Positions 35,839-46,370 are shown, counted from the first letter of the stretch. The stretch is 64,000 nucleotides of DNA from Eutreptiella sp. 'Long Island Sound 2002' (GCA_964036045.1 OZ038379.1:19563017-19627016); one strand, 5' to 3'. A program made the numbers and translations. Notes: generated by a model not told the origin, from the letters alone.

Positions 35839-36430
35839 TCACGAACCGCACAAAACATCGTAGAAAATCTGCCATTGCAAAAAGGTCTTGGGAGCGGCCA
35901 GGGCATAGCCCTTGTTCTTTTGGAAATGAGAGGATTCGCTGTGTGACACCCCAGGAGCCCGTTTTGAGGGCAACACTGTAGATGAGAGTGTGAAGCAAAC
36001 ATTTTTATCAGCCAAAACAGCCCTGGCTGGATGGACCAGAAGCGGTAGGATCCAGAGCTTGAGAAGCTCTGCATGTTCGGGGAGGGTGAGCTCCCATGAG
36101 CGCATGGCATATGCGCGTGAGAGCGCTTTGTTAAGAGCTAGGGGAAAAAACTGCTCTGCGGTGACATGCCCAAGCAAAATGCCCAGGTATTTGATGGATG
36201 TTTGGATCGGCATGCCCAGTTTTGAGAGTAATGCCCGTGATTGGGGTAGCCAGTCACCTTTCAACAAGATGGCCGATTTGCCTTTGTTGACATGCAAGCC
36301 CGTGTGTAAAGAAAAAGCTTTCATTTCTGCCATGATGTGCAGTAGGACTTGAGCGGCCTCTGCCAGTGGCAATGAAATGATGACAAGGAGGTCATCTGCG
36401 TACAAAAGAATGGTGACAGCCTGTGAAGCT
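35839..36430 (-). mobile_element. LINE-type reverse transcriptase fragment
   Basis: The minus frame contains AVTILLYADDLLVII, the catalytic YADD motif of reverse transcriptase, then a helix and GLHVNKGKSAILL and SIKYLGILLG, the following motifs in non-LTR RT. It continues with LPEHAELLKLWILPLLVHPA and ends at a stop at 35839. The 5' end is cut at about 36430, where a dispersed repeat begins. It lies only 150 bp downstream of the LRR gene stop. RNA-templated DNA synthesis would be the family role; this copy is truncated. Confidence 0.75.
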
Positions 36431-36480
36431 ATTCAACATGAATGTTGCCATTGAATGGGACATTTCTTGACTGATTTATA
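36421..36480 (+). repeat. Short dispersed repeat C
   Basis: CTATTCAACATGAA, then GCCATTGAATGGGACATTT and a TTTGTACAT-like or TTTATACAT end, recurs at 41305-41360. The copy here marks the 5' border of the RT fragment. Confidence 0.7.
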
Positions 36481-36580
36481 CATGAACGTCCCCCATCTGG
36501 GAATATGCGGGCAGTTGTACTATCCAGGCCCCCGTCAGTGCTGCCGGGGCCTGTGTCCCACTGTTACCCACAGAATTCCG

Positions 36581-38701
36581 CTAAAGATCGAGGGTCAGTG
36601 TACGCAGTGAGGGGGCCTCCTTCAGCGCTGTAAGGGCCTGGGACCCACTGTCTCCTACAGAGTTGCGCCCAAGGCTGAGGGTTAGTGTATGTAGCGAGGG
36701 GGCCTCCACCAGTGCTGCAAGGGCCTGTGCCCCACTGTCCCCCACACTGTTGGACGTGAGGTCCAAAATCAAGGTGTGCAGTGCAGGTGCGTGCTTCAGC
36801 CCTGAAAGACCTTGTGCGCCAATATCTCCCACATTGTTGGACGTAAGATCCAAAACCAGGGTGTTCAGTGCAAGTGCATCCTTCAGCCCTGAAAGACCTT
36901 GTGCCCCACTCGCCCCCACGTTGTTGTCCGAAAGATACAACTTTAGGTTGCCTAATGCAGGTGCCTCCTTCAGCCCTGAAAGACCATGCGCCCCAATGTC
37001 TCCGACGTTGTTGTCCTCAACATCCACAGTCAGGGTGTGCAGTGCAGGTGTCTCCTTCAGTTCTGAAAGCCCTTGTGCACCAATGTCTCCCACATTGTTA
37101 CACGCAAGATCCAAACTCAAGGTGTGCAGTGCAGGCGCCTCCTTCAGCCCTGCAAGGGCTTGTGCGCCAATGTGTCCCACGTTGTTACACGCAAGAGACA
37201 AAGTCAGGGTGTGCAGTGCAGTTGCCTCCTTCAGCCCCACAAGGGCTTGGGCACCAATGTCTCCAACATTGTTCTCTGTGAAATCCAAAGTCAGGTCGTG
37301 CAGTGCAGGTGCCTCCTTCAATCCTGCAAGCGCTTGCACGCCAATGTCTCCCGCATTATTGCCCGTGAGATACAAAGCCAGGGTGTTCAGCACAGGTGCC
37401 TCCTTGAGCCCTGAAAGGCCTTGTGCACCAGTGGCTCCCACGTTGTTGGCACACAGATTCAAATCCAGGGTGTGTAGTGCAGGTGCCTCCCCCAGCGCTC
37501 CAAGCGCTTGCGCCCCAATGTTTCCCACATTGTTGTGTGAAAGATGCAAATCCAGGTTGTGTAGTCCTGTCGCCTCCTTAAGCCCAGCAAGAGCTTGTGC
37601 ACCAATGTCTCCAACGTTGTTACGCGCAAAATCCAAAGCCAGGCTGCAAAGTGCAGGTGCCTCCTTGAGCCCTGCAAGGGCCTGTGCACCAATGTCCCCC
37701 ACGTTGTTATTTGCAACAACCAAGCTCATGGCGCGCAGTGCAGGTGCTTCCTTCAGCGCTGCCAGCGCTTGGGCACCATTGTTTCCCACATTGTTTTCTG
37801 CGAGATACAAAGTCAGGGTGTGCAGTGCAGGTGCCTCCTTCAGCCCTGCAAGGGCTTGCGCACCAGCATCCCCAACGTTGTTGCCCCAGATATACAAACT
37901 CAGAGTGTTCAGTGCAGTTGCCTCCTTCAGCCCTACAAGGGCTTGTGCACCAATGACTCCCATGTTATTGGCCCCAAGATTCAAAGTCAGGGTGCGGAGT
38001 GCAGGTGCCTCCTTCAGCCCTGCAAGGGCTTGCGCACCACTGGCTCCGATGTTGTTATGTGCAAGAGACAAAGTCAAATTGCGTAGTGCAGGTGCCTCCT
38101 TCAGCCCTGCAAGGGCTTGCGCACCACTGGCTCCGATGTTGTTATGTGCAAGAGACAAAGTCAAATTGCGTAGTGCACGTGCCTCTTTCAGCCCTGCAAG
38201 GGCTTGTGCACCAATGTGCCCCACGTTGTTGTGCATGAGGTCTAAAGTCAGGGTGTGCAGTGCATGTGCTTCCTTCAGGCCTGCAAGGGCTTGTGCACCA
38301 ATGTATCCCACGTTGTTGTGCATGAGGTCTAAAATCAGGGTGTGCAGTACAGGTGCCTGCTTCAGCCCTGCAAGGGCTTGCGCACCAGTCTCTCCCACAT
38401 TGTTGGACATCAGCTGCAATCTCAGGGTGTGCAGTGCAGGTGCCTGCTTCAGCGCTGCAAGGGCTTGTGCACCAATGTATCCCAGTGTGTTGCCCCTGAA
38501 ATCCAGGTACACGGTGCGCAATGCGTGCATGGATAAAGTGCCGATCATTTGCTGGGTGTCATGCTCATGTGGAATGAAGTAACGTAAATGTCGGTGCTGC
38601 AACCCATTCCACATTCGGCTGCACACATGGCTGCATACAGCCGTCCCTGAGAAGTCAGAAATGCAGCACAATACATCCAGAGGCAACTTGTACAACTTCA
38701 T
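36581..38701 (-). CDS. F-box-like, leucine-rich repeat (ribonuclease-inhibitor type) protein
   Basis: Single exon, 706 aa, ATG at 38701, TAG at 36583-36581. The N-terminus (residues 1-40) has KLPLDVLCCISDF and VCSRMWN, like an F-box (LP-x-x-(V/I)L, VC-x-x-W) but degenerate. Then follow 22 repeats of 29 residues, consensus NNVGDIGAQALAGLKEAPAL plus HTLTLDLA, up to the last codon. This is the RI-like LRR type that forms a curved solenoid for protein binding. Whether it is a ubiquitin-ligase adaptor or a recognition protein is open. Repeats 5 and 6 are identical at the DNA level (87-bp period), a recent duplication. There is no signal peptide or membrane segment. A T-rich tract and TTTGCAG lie 21 nt upstream of the ATG. 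Confidence 0.88.
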   Translation of the reverse strand: MKLYKLPLDVLCCISDFSGTAVCSHVCSRMWNGLQHRHLRYFIPHEHDTQQMIGTLSMHALRTVYLDFRGNTLGYIGAQALAALKQAPALHTLRLQLMSNNVGETGAQALAGLKQAPVLHTLILDLMHNNVGYIGAQALAGLKEAHALHTLTLDLMHNNVGHIGAQALAGLKEARALRNLTLSLAHNNIGASGAQALAGLKEAPALRNLTLSLAHNNIGASGAQALAGLKEAPALRTLTLNLGANNMGVIGAQALVGLKEATALNTLSLYIWGNNVGDAGAQALAGLKEAPALHTLTLYLAENNVGNNGAQALAALKEAPALRAMSLVVANNNVGDIGAQALAGLKEAPALCSLALDFARNNVGDIGAQALAGLKEATGLHNLDLHLSHNNVGNIGAQALGALGEAPALHTLDLNLCANNVGATGAQGLSGLKEAPVLNTLALYLTGNNAGDIGVQALAGLKEAPALHDLTLDFTENNVGDIGAQALVGLKEATALHTLTLSLACNNVGHIGAQALAGLKEAPALHTLSLDLACNNVGDIGAQGLSELKETPALHTLTVDVEDNNVGDIGAHGLSGLKEAPALGNLKLYLSDNNVGASGAQGLSGLKDALALNTLVLDLTSNNVGDIGAQGLSGLKHAPALHTLILDLTSNSVGDSGAQALAALVEAPSLHTLTLSLGRNSVGDSGSQALTALKEAPSLRTLTLDL

Positions 38702-38722
38702 CTTTGCACAGAAATAAGTGGT

Positions 38723-38724
38723 CT
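38723..38724 (-). promoter_or_regulatory. Candidate trans-splice acceptor AG, LRR gene
   Basis: The AG of GTATTTGCAG leaves 21 nt before the ATG at 38701. No exon upstream is needed for the LRR reading frame, so a spliced-leader acceptor is as plausible as a cis acceptor. Confidence 0.4.
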
Positions 38725-39400
38725 GCAAATACAAAGCCTATCGCAACTACATGCCCCAATTCAATCGCAGGACAGCAGCACCGTCAACGCCTCTCAAAGT
38801 CCACATACCAAGAGGAAGAGCACTGTCTCTTATCAATGGATGTAAAAGCAATGCCCCTCACCTACATAACAGCCCCACTGACATGCATCAACGCCTGTAG
38901 CCTGGCCCCGACTGCCCCCAAAAAGAGTACCAGCTTCGACTCGCCAGGACTCAGATCCCTTTTTGTTTTGCTAAAAACCCAAACCATAGCCTTCCAGCAC
39001 ATGAGGAAAACTGAAAGCACAGTGTGCAAAGTGGTGGACAGTTATAACGCAATATCAAGAGCATATCGAGGAGGTGGCAGGGGATGGTCACCAAATGACG
39101 CCCCTCCCTCCCGGGGACAGCATTTTCTTTGGCGCCCCTGGTGTTGTATTGTTTTGCCCGCGTGGGGGGGGGGGGGGTACAAACCCCTTTAAATGCCCGC
39201 CGCATCTGACGAAGGTTTTAATGGCTGCAATCCAAGCAGGTTGTCAAGGGTCCTTCTAATATTCACCAATCCATGCTTCATCCGTGCCCAAACTCCCAAC
39301 CCAGACCCCTTTAGACAAAATCAAAATGCGGTAGGTTGTGGACGTCAGTTTTTTTTTAGATGCAACTGACTCAAGGCGCCCCCCCCCCCCCCCCGCCCAG

Positions 39401-39450
39401 GGCTGTCCTTAACGCAAAAAAAAAAAAAATCCCGTCCGGTACGGGGTAAT
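39401..39450. repeat. Poly-A-loop hairpin family, degenerate copy
   Basis: GGCTGTCCTTAAC followed by 14 A-rich bases and CCCGTCCGGTACGGG. The right arm is diverged. Better copies are at 41020-41065 and 42631-42683. Confidence 0.5.
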
Positions 39451-39719
39451 TTCAAAAGAGCCCGCGGACAGTACATGTCTTCACCCCGGTGTTCCCAATT
39501 GTTCAACCATGAGTCCCTAGCCCCAAATTGGTCTCAGCACATAACCATATGATCCTTGCCCCACATGTGTTGCATGACCCTACCTCACACCCTGCACAAT
39601 TCAACATGAAGAAGAGCAATACTTTTTTTGAATCAAATATAGTGATGCAGCGTTCGACCACCCGAATGTTCCATCGCCGGTGGCACAGCTGGAAACAAAC
39701 TCCCTACTGCTGGTACAAC

Positions 39720-40469
39720 CTATGGAAGTGCACCCTGACACGCTCCATAAGCTCCCTTCCCCCCTCTCACACTCAAACCATGCTTCCTACAAATGGCCTG
39801 AAACTCAACCTTAGTCCACTCATGCAACCTCCCCCTCTCCATTGCACTCAACACCGCCTCATCCACATCATACCGAAACACCAACTGCGTGCCAGGGTTA
39901 GAAGAGGTGGAGGGGACAGCTGAGGGGTTAGGAAGGTCAGAAGAGGAGCTACTGGCAAATGCATCTGCCTGCTCCATATCCTCGTCCTCACTGTCTTCGT
40001 CCTCACCCTCCAACTCAACCCCATACACATCGCCAATGTCGGCGTCACGTGTCGCCCTCTTGGGGACAACCCACAAATCTCGAATGTCCAACGGAACCTC
40101 CGCCTCACCATCCTCTTCCAAAGAAACTGCCAAATCCTTGAAAGCCGCAAACCCAAGCAAACCACCATCTTCCACCTCAACCGCATGCCCTTGCTTCCGT
40201 TTGCGCGGGCGGAAAGGGGCCTTCCGAAGGTCCTCAAAAACCTCAAAGGGCCCCCAATCCTCTGGTGCCTCCCCATTGCACCTTACCCACAGCGTCTCAC
40301 ACATGCGCTCCGTGGTTTGGCCAAAGTCCGTAGCCGTCACGTAGCTAAAAACTCTCTCACATGAACACGAGCTTGCCTCAACCCAATCCTCCAGGTTAGC
40401 ACTGCCATCCCACTCAGCTCGCTTGAATCGTGCTTGTACGTCCTCAATCAAACTACGAAGAAACTTCAT
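39720..40469 (-). CDS. Acidic protein with SAP-like C-terminus
   Basis: 249 aa from ATG at 40469 to TAG at 39722-39720, no intron needed; the frame stays open a little upstream, so an upstream exon is possible. The first 130 residues are a mixed, folded-looking region of unknown family with two CSC-like cysteines near residue 35 and a basic RPRKRKQGH patch. Residues about 165-190 are acidic (EGEDEDSEDEDME), followed by Ser/Pro linker. The C-terminus LHEWTKVEFQAICRKHGL plus SVRGGKG resembles a SAP helix-turn-helix, a DNA-binding motif, though it is short of the usual end. Nuclear, DNA-associated function is inference. A mobile-element origin cannot be excluded. Confidence 0.6.
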   Translation of the reverse strand: MKFLRSLIEDVQARFKRAEWDGSANLEDWVEASSCSCERVFSYVTATDFGQTTERMCETLWVRCNGEAPEDWGPFEVFEDLRKAPFRPRKRKQGHAVEVEDGGLLGFAAFKDLAVSLEEDGEAEVPLDIRDLWVVPKRATRDADIGDVYGVELEGEDEDSEDEDMEQADAFASSSSSDLPNPSAVPSTSSNPGTQLVFRYDVDEAVLSAMERGRLHEWTKVEFQAICRKHGLSVRGGKGAYGACQGALP

Positions 40470-40537
40470 CCGGCTACCCTTGATGACGCTACTCCCTACG
40501 TCAACACCCAACGATTCCTCCCACCCCCGTGGAATGA

Positions 40538-40950
40538 CAAATTGGCTACCTCACCCGTGCCGTATCGGGGAGCCCCACCGCCTCAGAGCGGGGGGCAAAA
40601 TCAGAAGTGGCCCACAAGTGGGCAAATTGGCTACCTCACCCCTGCCGTATCGGGGAGCCCCACCGCCTCAGAGCGGGGGGCAAAATCAGAAGTGGCCCAC
40701 AAGTGGGCAAATTGGCTACCTCACCCGTGCCGTATCGGGGAGCCCCACCGCTTCAGAGCGGGGGGCAAAATCAGAAGTGGCCCACAAGTGGGCAAATTGG
40801 CTACCTCACCCGTGCCGTATCGGGGAGCCCCACCGCCTCAGAGCGGGGGGCAAAATCAGAAGTGGCCCACAAGTGGGCAAATTGGCTACCTCACCCCTGC
40901 CGTATCGGGGAGCCCCACCGCCTCAGAGCGGGGGGCAAAATCAGAAGTGG
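40538..40950. repeat. 85-bp minisatellite, 4.9 copies
   Basis: Units start at 40538, 40623, 40708, 40793 and 40878, spaced exactly 85 bp, with only one to three differences (CCCGTGCC/CCCCTGCC, GCCTCAG/GCTTCAG). Because 85 is not a multiple of 3, all three plus-strand frames stay open and carry the same peptides cyclically. The array begins 69 bp upstream of the ATG of the SAP-like gene, so it lies in its promoter, leader or an intron. Confidence 0.97.
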
Positions 40951-41019
40951 TGCCCAAAAGAGGGCGGCGGGGGGGGGTAGACATGGCCCGCGTTCGGCCG
41001 GGGGAAAAAGGCCTCTAGG

Positions 41020-41065
41020 GGCTGTCCTTAACAAAAAAAAAAAATCTCGTCCCTTAAGGACAGCC
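41020..41065. repeat. Poly-A-loop hairpin, perfect 12-bp arms
   Basis: GGCTGTCCTTAA (41020-41031) and TTAAGGACAGCC (41054-41065) are exact inverted repeats around an A-rich loop ending CTCGTCCC. Family members: 39401-39450 and 42631-42683. Probably a short non-autonomous element or its ends. Confidence 0.8.
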
Positions 41066-42630
41066 TTGCCCCCGCCCGTTTATTGTTTTTGCCTATGTTG
41101 CCCAAAAGGATTCTTTGTGGTGTTGCATGGCACGTTGCATGTTGTGTTCCTATTTTTTTTTGTGGTTAGTGTTGCACAACATCCAAACAAAAGGTCAACA
41201 GACATGGCCACAAAAAACAAGAGAACTTGTGTAGGATGGGGATTGATTTTCATCTGTGCACACGAGGGACATGACAGCATGTGCCCTTCTGGTCAGGGGC
41301 CTATTCAACATGAACGCCATTGAATGGGACATTTGTTGGCAAATTTGTACATATCATTGGGAACCCGTGAAGGCCCCTGACACCGGGAACAGATGGTGTG
41401 GCCTCATTTGGGTGATGCAGGTTTTGTGATGCTTCCATGCAAGTCCACACGTTTCCTTGGGGGCGCCGATGCCCTTTTGCGGCACAGCCACCCCAGTCAA
41501 GACACCAGAATCCAGGGGTCAGAATCATTGGTCTAGAGGGAAATGGGGGCAGCTTCAAGTTTCATCACCAGTACCAGCACCCTTTCGTAGGTCATCACCC
41601 GTAAAGCCCAGGGACGTGTTTCCACGGCTCAGGGCAGATGGGCGGGTCTTTGGCATTGCCCTCTGCTTGTCCTTGATTTTTTTTGTTTCACCTTGAAGCC
41701 AATGACCTAAAACCCTCATTACCATCAAGCTCCAACCCACAACAAAACAAGGATGTTTCAGACAGAGAAGTAGGCACAAATGTTGGATGTGTGCAGCAAC
41801 TTTGTCTCAAGCTCCATGTTCTCCGTTGATTGTCTACTCTCTTGTGCACCCAAGATACACAATACTACTGATTTGTGCCGCAAAATCCTCCTGATGGTCA
41901 CAATACAGTGTATTGGGCAAGCACTTAGTGTAATTCACGTGGAAGATGGCCATCAAGATCATCAGTATTGCAAGATACACTTTCGGAACAGTCCCCAACT
42001 TGCGGTGTTCTGGACCAACGTACGAATGACTAGTTCAGCACTGCCTTTCTCCAAACCAATTTAGCAACAGTAGCACAAAGGCATGTGCTTCCAAGACAGC
42101 TAGCGGATTTTGTTTGTCTTTTGGATTGACAAGATACATACAACTTATATTGTTGGCCGTGCACGCGGGCCGTTGCAAACCCTGGTACGAGATTAGACCA
42201 CATCCAACCAAAACACCCCACTTCCCCATGTAGTTGCGCATCTGCTTATCAGTGTACATGCATGCGGTCACGTGTGCTGGTACAACGTCCCACCTTTGTG
42301 ACAAAGTGGTTGAATACATCTAACATCGGACCATCGTCAAAATGGTGTTCCGCAAGCAGGTCAAAGGTACGGGTTCGCTTAGGCATCGGCATGCACGGTG
42401 TGAATGGGCCCGTGCAATGGGTCAAAACCCTCCATCCATAAATCAAGTACTTCAATGATTATTTTTGGGGCGGCACTTTTGGCTGTGATGCATTTGGGCT
42501 CAAAACTCCAAGGAATGAAATGATAACCCATCCGATCCTGCATGGCAACACCGACAATCTTACATCGTGTGGCAAGAGGCCACCGGCCACTGACCAACGC
42601 CAGCATTGGCCCCCGGAAAAGTGCCGTCAA

Positions 42631-42683
42631 GGGCGGTCCTTAAGGGTGGTCTTAACAAAAAACAGAGTCCCTAAGGACCCCCC
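42631..42683. repeat. Poly-A-loop hairpin family, diverged copy
   Basis: GGGCGGTCCTTAAGG at the left and CTAAGGACCCCCC at the right flank CTTAACAAAAAACAGAGTCC. Arms pair over about 9 bp (GGTCCTTA/TAAGGACC with one slip). Confidence 0.5.
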
Positions 42684-43164
42684 CTGAAACCTCCTCATGA
42701 TATCTAGTTGAATTCACCACAAAAAGCTGAGCATTGTCGAGTATAGACACATGGGGTAAACAATGTTACCGACCCCTTCCGATGGGCCAAAATTTTTTTC
42801 TAGCACCGGCCAATTCCCCCATATTGGCACACAGTATGGTCAGGGCCTTCCAAACATTTTGGCCACCTTGAGGAGGGTTGGTTGGTTGGTTGGTTGGTCT
42901 CAAGGGCTGCAACCGGGCGCCCCCCCGTGTGTGTGCGCATGCCTTTTTGGCCCACCCTTTGTTGATGCAGTGCCATGGGACTCAGGGAGGTGGTGGTTGT
43001 GTGCTGAAATGTGTATTGGTCCAGGCTTGGGGCGGTGTGTGCACCGTAAAACGGGGACACAAACCACTGCACTAACAGCGCAAGTCATAGCGCCCTTCTA
43101 TCGGTCTGCATGACCCAATGCTTTCAAACCAGTTGCCGCGACTTGAGGGTCATGGTTAGGGATG

Positions 43165-43330
43165 CAGATTTGCATCGAATTTGAATTCGAGCGAATTCGT
43201 ACCGAATTCGAAATCGTGCAAATTCGGGCAAATTCGACTTCAATGGACTCATAATGAGAGTTGGTAAATTTTCCTCCGAATTCGAGCGAATTCGTAACGA
43301 ATTGGAATTCGTGCGAATTCGAACCCCCAC
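43165..43330. repeat. GAATTC-rich degenerate array
   Basis: Seven GAATTC hexamers plus several GAATTTG/CAAATTCG variants lie in 165 bp, mostly in the context (G/C)CGAATTCG. The pattern is two blocks (43170-43235 and 43275-43325) sharing CGAATTCGAGCGAATTCGTA. Each hexamer is palindromic, so the region reads alike on both strands. Confidence 0.85.
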
Positions 43331-46298
43331 CCCTAGTCATGGTCAAGGCAAACAATGAAATGTGGAATCCAGACCATGCCAAAAGCCGCAAACAAGGCCC
43401 CCCACGAAACCCGTGCCATGTGTGGGGAGGACTTTGTGACGGGGGAGGCAACACTCAAGAGTGGGACATAGGTGAGTTATGCACAATTTTTAGGCCTGTG
43501 AAGCAAGCGGGGTAGTTTTGGCTCTGCTGCCACTTTTTGAAGAAGAGTCCTAAAATAAGAGATACTTTTTCTTTGTACGGATTTGGGTCTGAAAAAATTG
43601 CCAAAAACAGGTTGTTTGGCCCTCTTTCCAACGTACCCGAGAGGCCTGGCCGTAGCGTCGCTCAGACTTTTGTGTGGAAGTTTGCTTCCCTGGAGCGTCC
43701 TTTGCCAGTAGCCCTATCTGTCCCAGGTTAGGATAGGTGGACACCCGTACCATGGGTGGTAAAGAATTTGTGTTGTAATGGGAGAGAGAGAGAGAGTGTG
43801 TGTGTGTCTTTTGTATGCGTATGTAATGTACCGCGGCACCACGTGTCTCTTTCGTGCATGTCTCCATTGTTTTATGGAATTACTATTATTTCCTAGTTGG
43901 CTTTGGATGGTTACTATATTTCATGGGGGGCTTTGAATGGTTGTTGTTAGTTCCTGGTGGGCTCTGGATGGTTTGTATTGCTATCTTCTATGCATAGCAT
44001 GCACAACATTCATGATTGTCCGCCCACTACCACAACACTACGAATTCCAACAGCCAAACCACTCTCGGGGACGGAAATGGCATGTCATGCGCTTGCAACA
44101 CAAATTGTGCCAGTGGCATCGTAGTTGGTCAGCCGCAGCCTGCCACATTGTAGAACAGCTCCAAGCAGTGTTGTGGCAGAGATATAGCCAACGCAGGCCT
44201 CACGACGTCAAGGTCCCCTATGGCCAGATTGCGCAGAAAGCCACTGCGGTGAAACACCCTCCACTCCCTGTGTAATGCAAAATCCGCAGCACCATGTGGG
44301 ACTGCATGACCAAGCCTTTCGAGGTCACAGGCACCCCTCCCCCCTTGCATAAGCATGGCTGAAGCAAGCGGCCAAGCCGTGCTTCTGCGTAAGCCACAAG
44401 CCAAGCGGTTTGAGGGAAATCACACAAAAACAAGTAGTGCAGTCACAAGCAGATGTCGTTTGCACAAAGAGCACGAACGACTCTTCGCAGGCATAACTCT
44501 TTCCTACTCCTTTCCCAACCGTCCTTTCCATGGTTCTAAAGAGTGGCACACACAGCACCTCGTGCTGCTTGGACGGGCGCTGCTCCCAAAAGGGAGCCGG
44601 AGGGGGGGGGGTCTGAAATCTGCAGCATCACCCAAAAAACATTGTATGAAGAAACCTTCCGTGTTGCATGCGGCATACTGCACCTGCACACTGCATACAC
44701 CCCCGCTTGATCAGTGTCACTGATTGCGCAGACCCCCACAGCTGTCGCCCTTTGCGCCAACTCCATGCTCATAAAAATGATACCACAAAGGCACACACGA
44801 TATGTAATGGAAAGAGGGTGAAACGCAGGACAAGGCCACAAATGCATCAGAGGCAGTCATGTGACAAATGGCGGCCGCCCCCCCCCAAACGCACACAAAT
44901 GGATTGACGCCACGCTGCATGACTCCGTGGCTGAGGGTCAATGGCAGGGACAGAGGCAAAAGGACATTGTTGCGGGTTATGGTCGGACAGAATTGCGGAT
45001 GATTGGCAATTGGCATCGGGGTACCCTCACGTCAAGACCCCGATCCAGGTACCAACCCAAAACGGCCCCAGATGTGGGAAGTCACGCATTGGGCCCAAGG
45101 AAGGCAGGCGGATTGGATCGGGAGGCACACAACCGTGGCTTCAGGAAGATCTTTCTGTGAAAGGTTCACGTTGATCGTGGTCCACAAGTCCACAAATGTC
45201 CGATCGGTACGTGTGGTACAGCACCCTTCCCAAGGGGGAGTACCCCGTGTGAATGTGGACATCCAACAGTGTGCGAGAACTTTGGGAGGTCCGGAGGGGG
45301 GGGGGGGGTGTGGGTTCTGAACGAGGGTGCTCCCCTTGACCCCACCTTCCGTTCCAAACACCCCCAATGAAATGCAAGGAAGCGGCACTCCGAACCATGG
45401 GAAACCGACATCTCAGCCACGCAATGCCTGTCAGGGGGTGCTCACCATTTTGTTTTCATGGATACCACGCAACTACCACATGCCGTCCTAGGCAACGTCA
45501 CGTTTCCTGACTGCCTCCGCCCAGAGCCCCAGCCCCGTGTGACCGAGAAATACCCAATTGTGAAGCAGAGGCAAGTGGCACCCTCGGGACCTGCACTCCT
45601 CAGGGCATGCCTCCGTGCAGCATGAGGCCATTGGGACATGGTAGAGGAGAGGCAAAAGGCGTCCACTGATGATCCAGAGCCGTGGCTCATGTTGCCTTCG
45701 TGCTCATGCGTGTGGCGCATGCCTGTGGCTGGCGTTCCCACCTGCCCAGAGGTTGCGGGGCTGGACAGCAGCCGGCAGGGGGGTGAACCAGGTGAAAGAA
45801 CACACCAGCAAACCCGTCGGAGTGTCTTGTGAGGGTCGAGGTACGCTCCAGATGGAGGTCTAACAAAGCTTTTGGATTCGATGAATGGGTCGAGACCATT
45901 GCGGGAGCTTATACTGCGGCTGGGTACCGCCTTGAGGAAATGCAACATGCCAGTCGACATGGTGGAGATGCAGGCACAGTTTCACGGCCCCTTCCCATCG
46001 CCGTGACGCCTACAACACCAATGCCTGCTGCTTCTTTGACACCCATGCCAATGGAGGGTTTCGTCTGCGCAAAAGAAGCTCCCAATGGCTGCAACCGTGG
46101 CGAGGCGCAGGGCGGGCCAGTGAAACGAATACCTCTGGTCTTTGTGGTCTCTAGACTGGCCGTCCATCGATGGTGGTTCGCGGTTATGAGCGGGGCAATG
46201 GACACCGATGTGGAACCCCTGCCGTCCCTGTAGCAAGCTACATAGGGCGGGATAGATGTATGTACTCTAGTAGTGGAGGGTATTTGGAGGGTACGTCA

Positions 46299-46370
46299 GA
46301 TTCGACCTCACATCCCTCATCCAAAGCATTCCTGACTCTCAGGTGGCTAACCGCTGAGCTACCCGGCCCC
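46299..46370 (-). other. tRNA-like remnant or SINE head
   Basis: On the minus strand, GGGTAGCTCAGCGGTTAG matches a Pol III box A and tRNA D-arm, and AGGTCGAATC, 38 nt on, is close to box B but lacks one T. The acceptor arms do not pair and the anticodon arm is abnormal, so this is not a working tRNA. It may be the head of a tRNA-derived SINE. Confidence 0.35.

Noticed and set aside
36663-38582. 639-codon open frame on the plus strand
   Set aside because: It is the antisense of the LRR repeats; the uniform 87-bp unit happens to lack stops in that frame. The minus strand gives a recognisable LRR fold.
38702-38734. LRR start 11 codons further upstream
   Set aside because: That codon is TTG, and the extra residues lie in the pyrimidine/AG leader region; the ATG at 38701 is the better start.
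40538-40950. Regular repeats suggesting a CRISPR array
   Set aside because: The 85-bp units are contiguous and nearly identical throughout; there are no variable spacers, and the DNA is eukaryotic.
40423-41323. Plus-strand frames of 185-238 codons over the 85-bp array
   Set aside because: All three frames are open only because the unit has no stop; the peptides repeat cyclically between frames.
42035-42630. Minus-strand frames that look like a decayed transposase
   Set aside because: No catalytic motif could be identified; frames are interrupted and the resemblance is only compositional.
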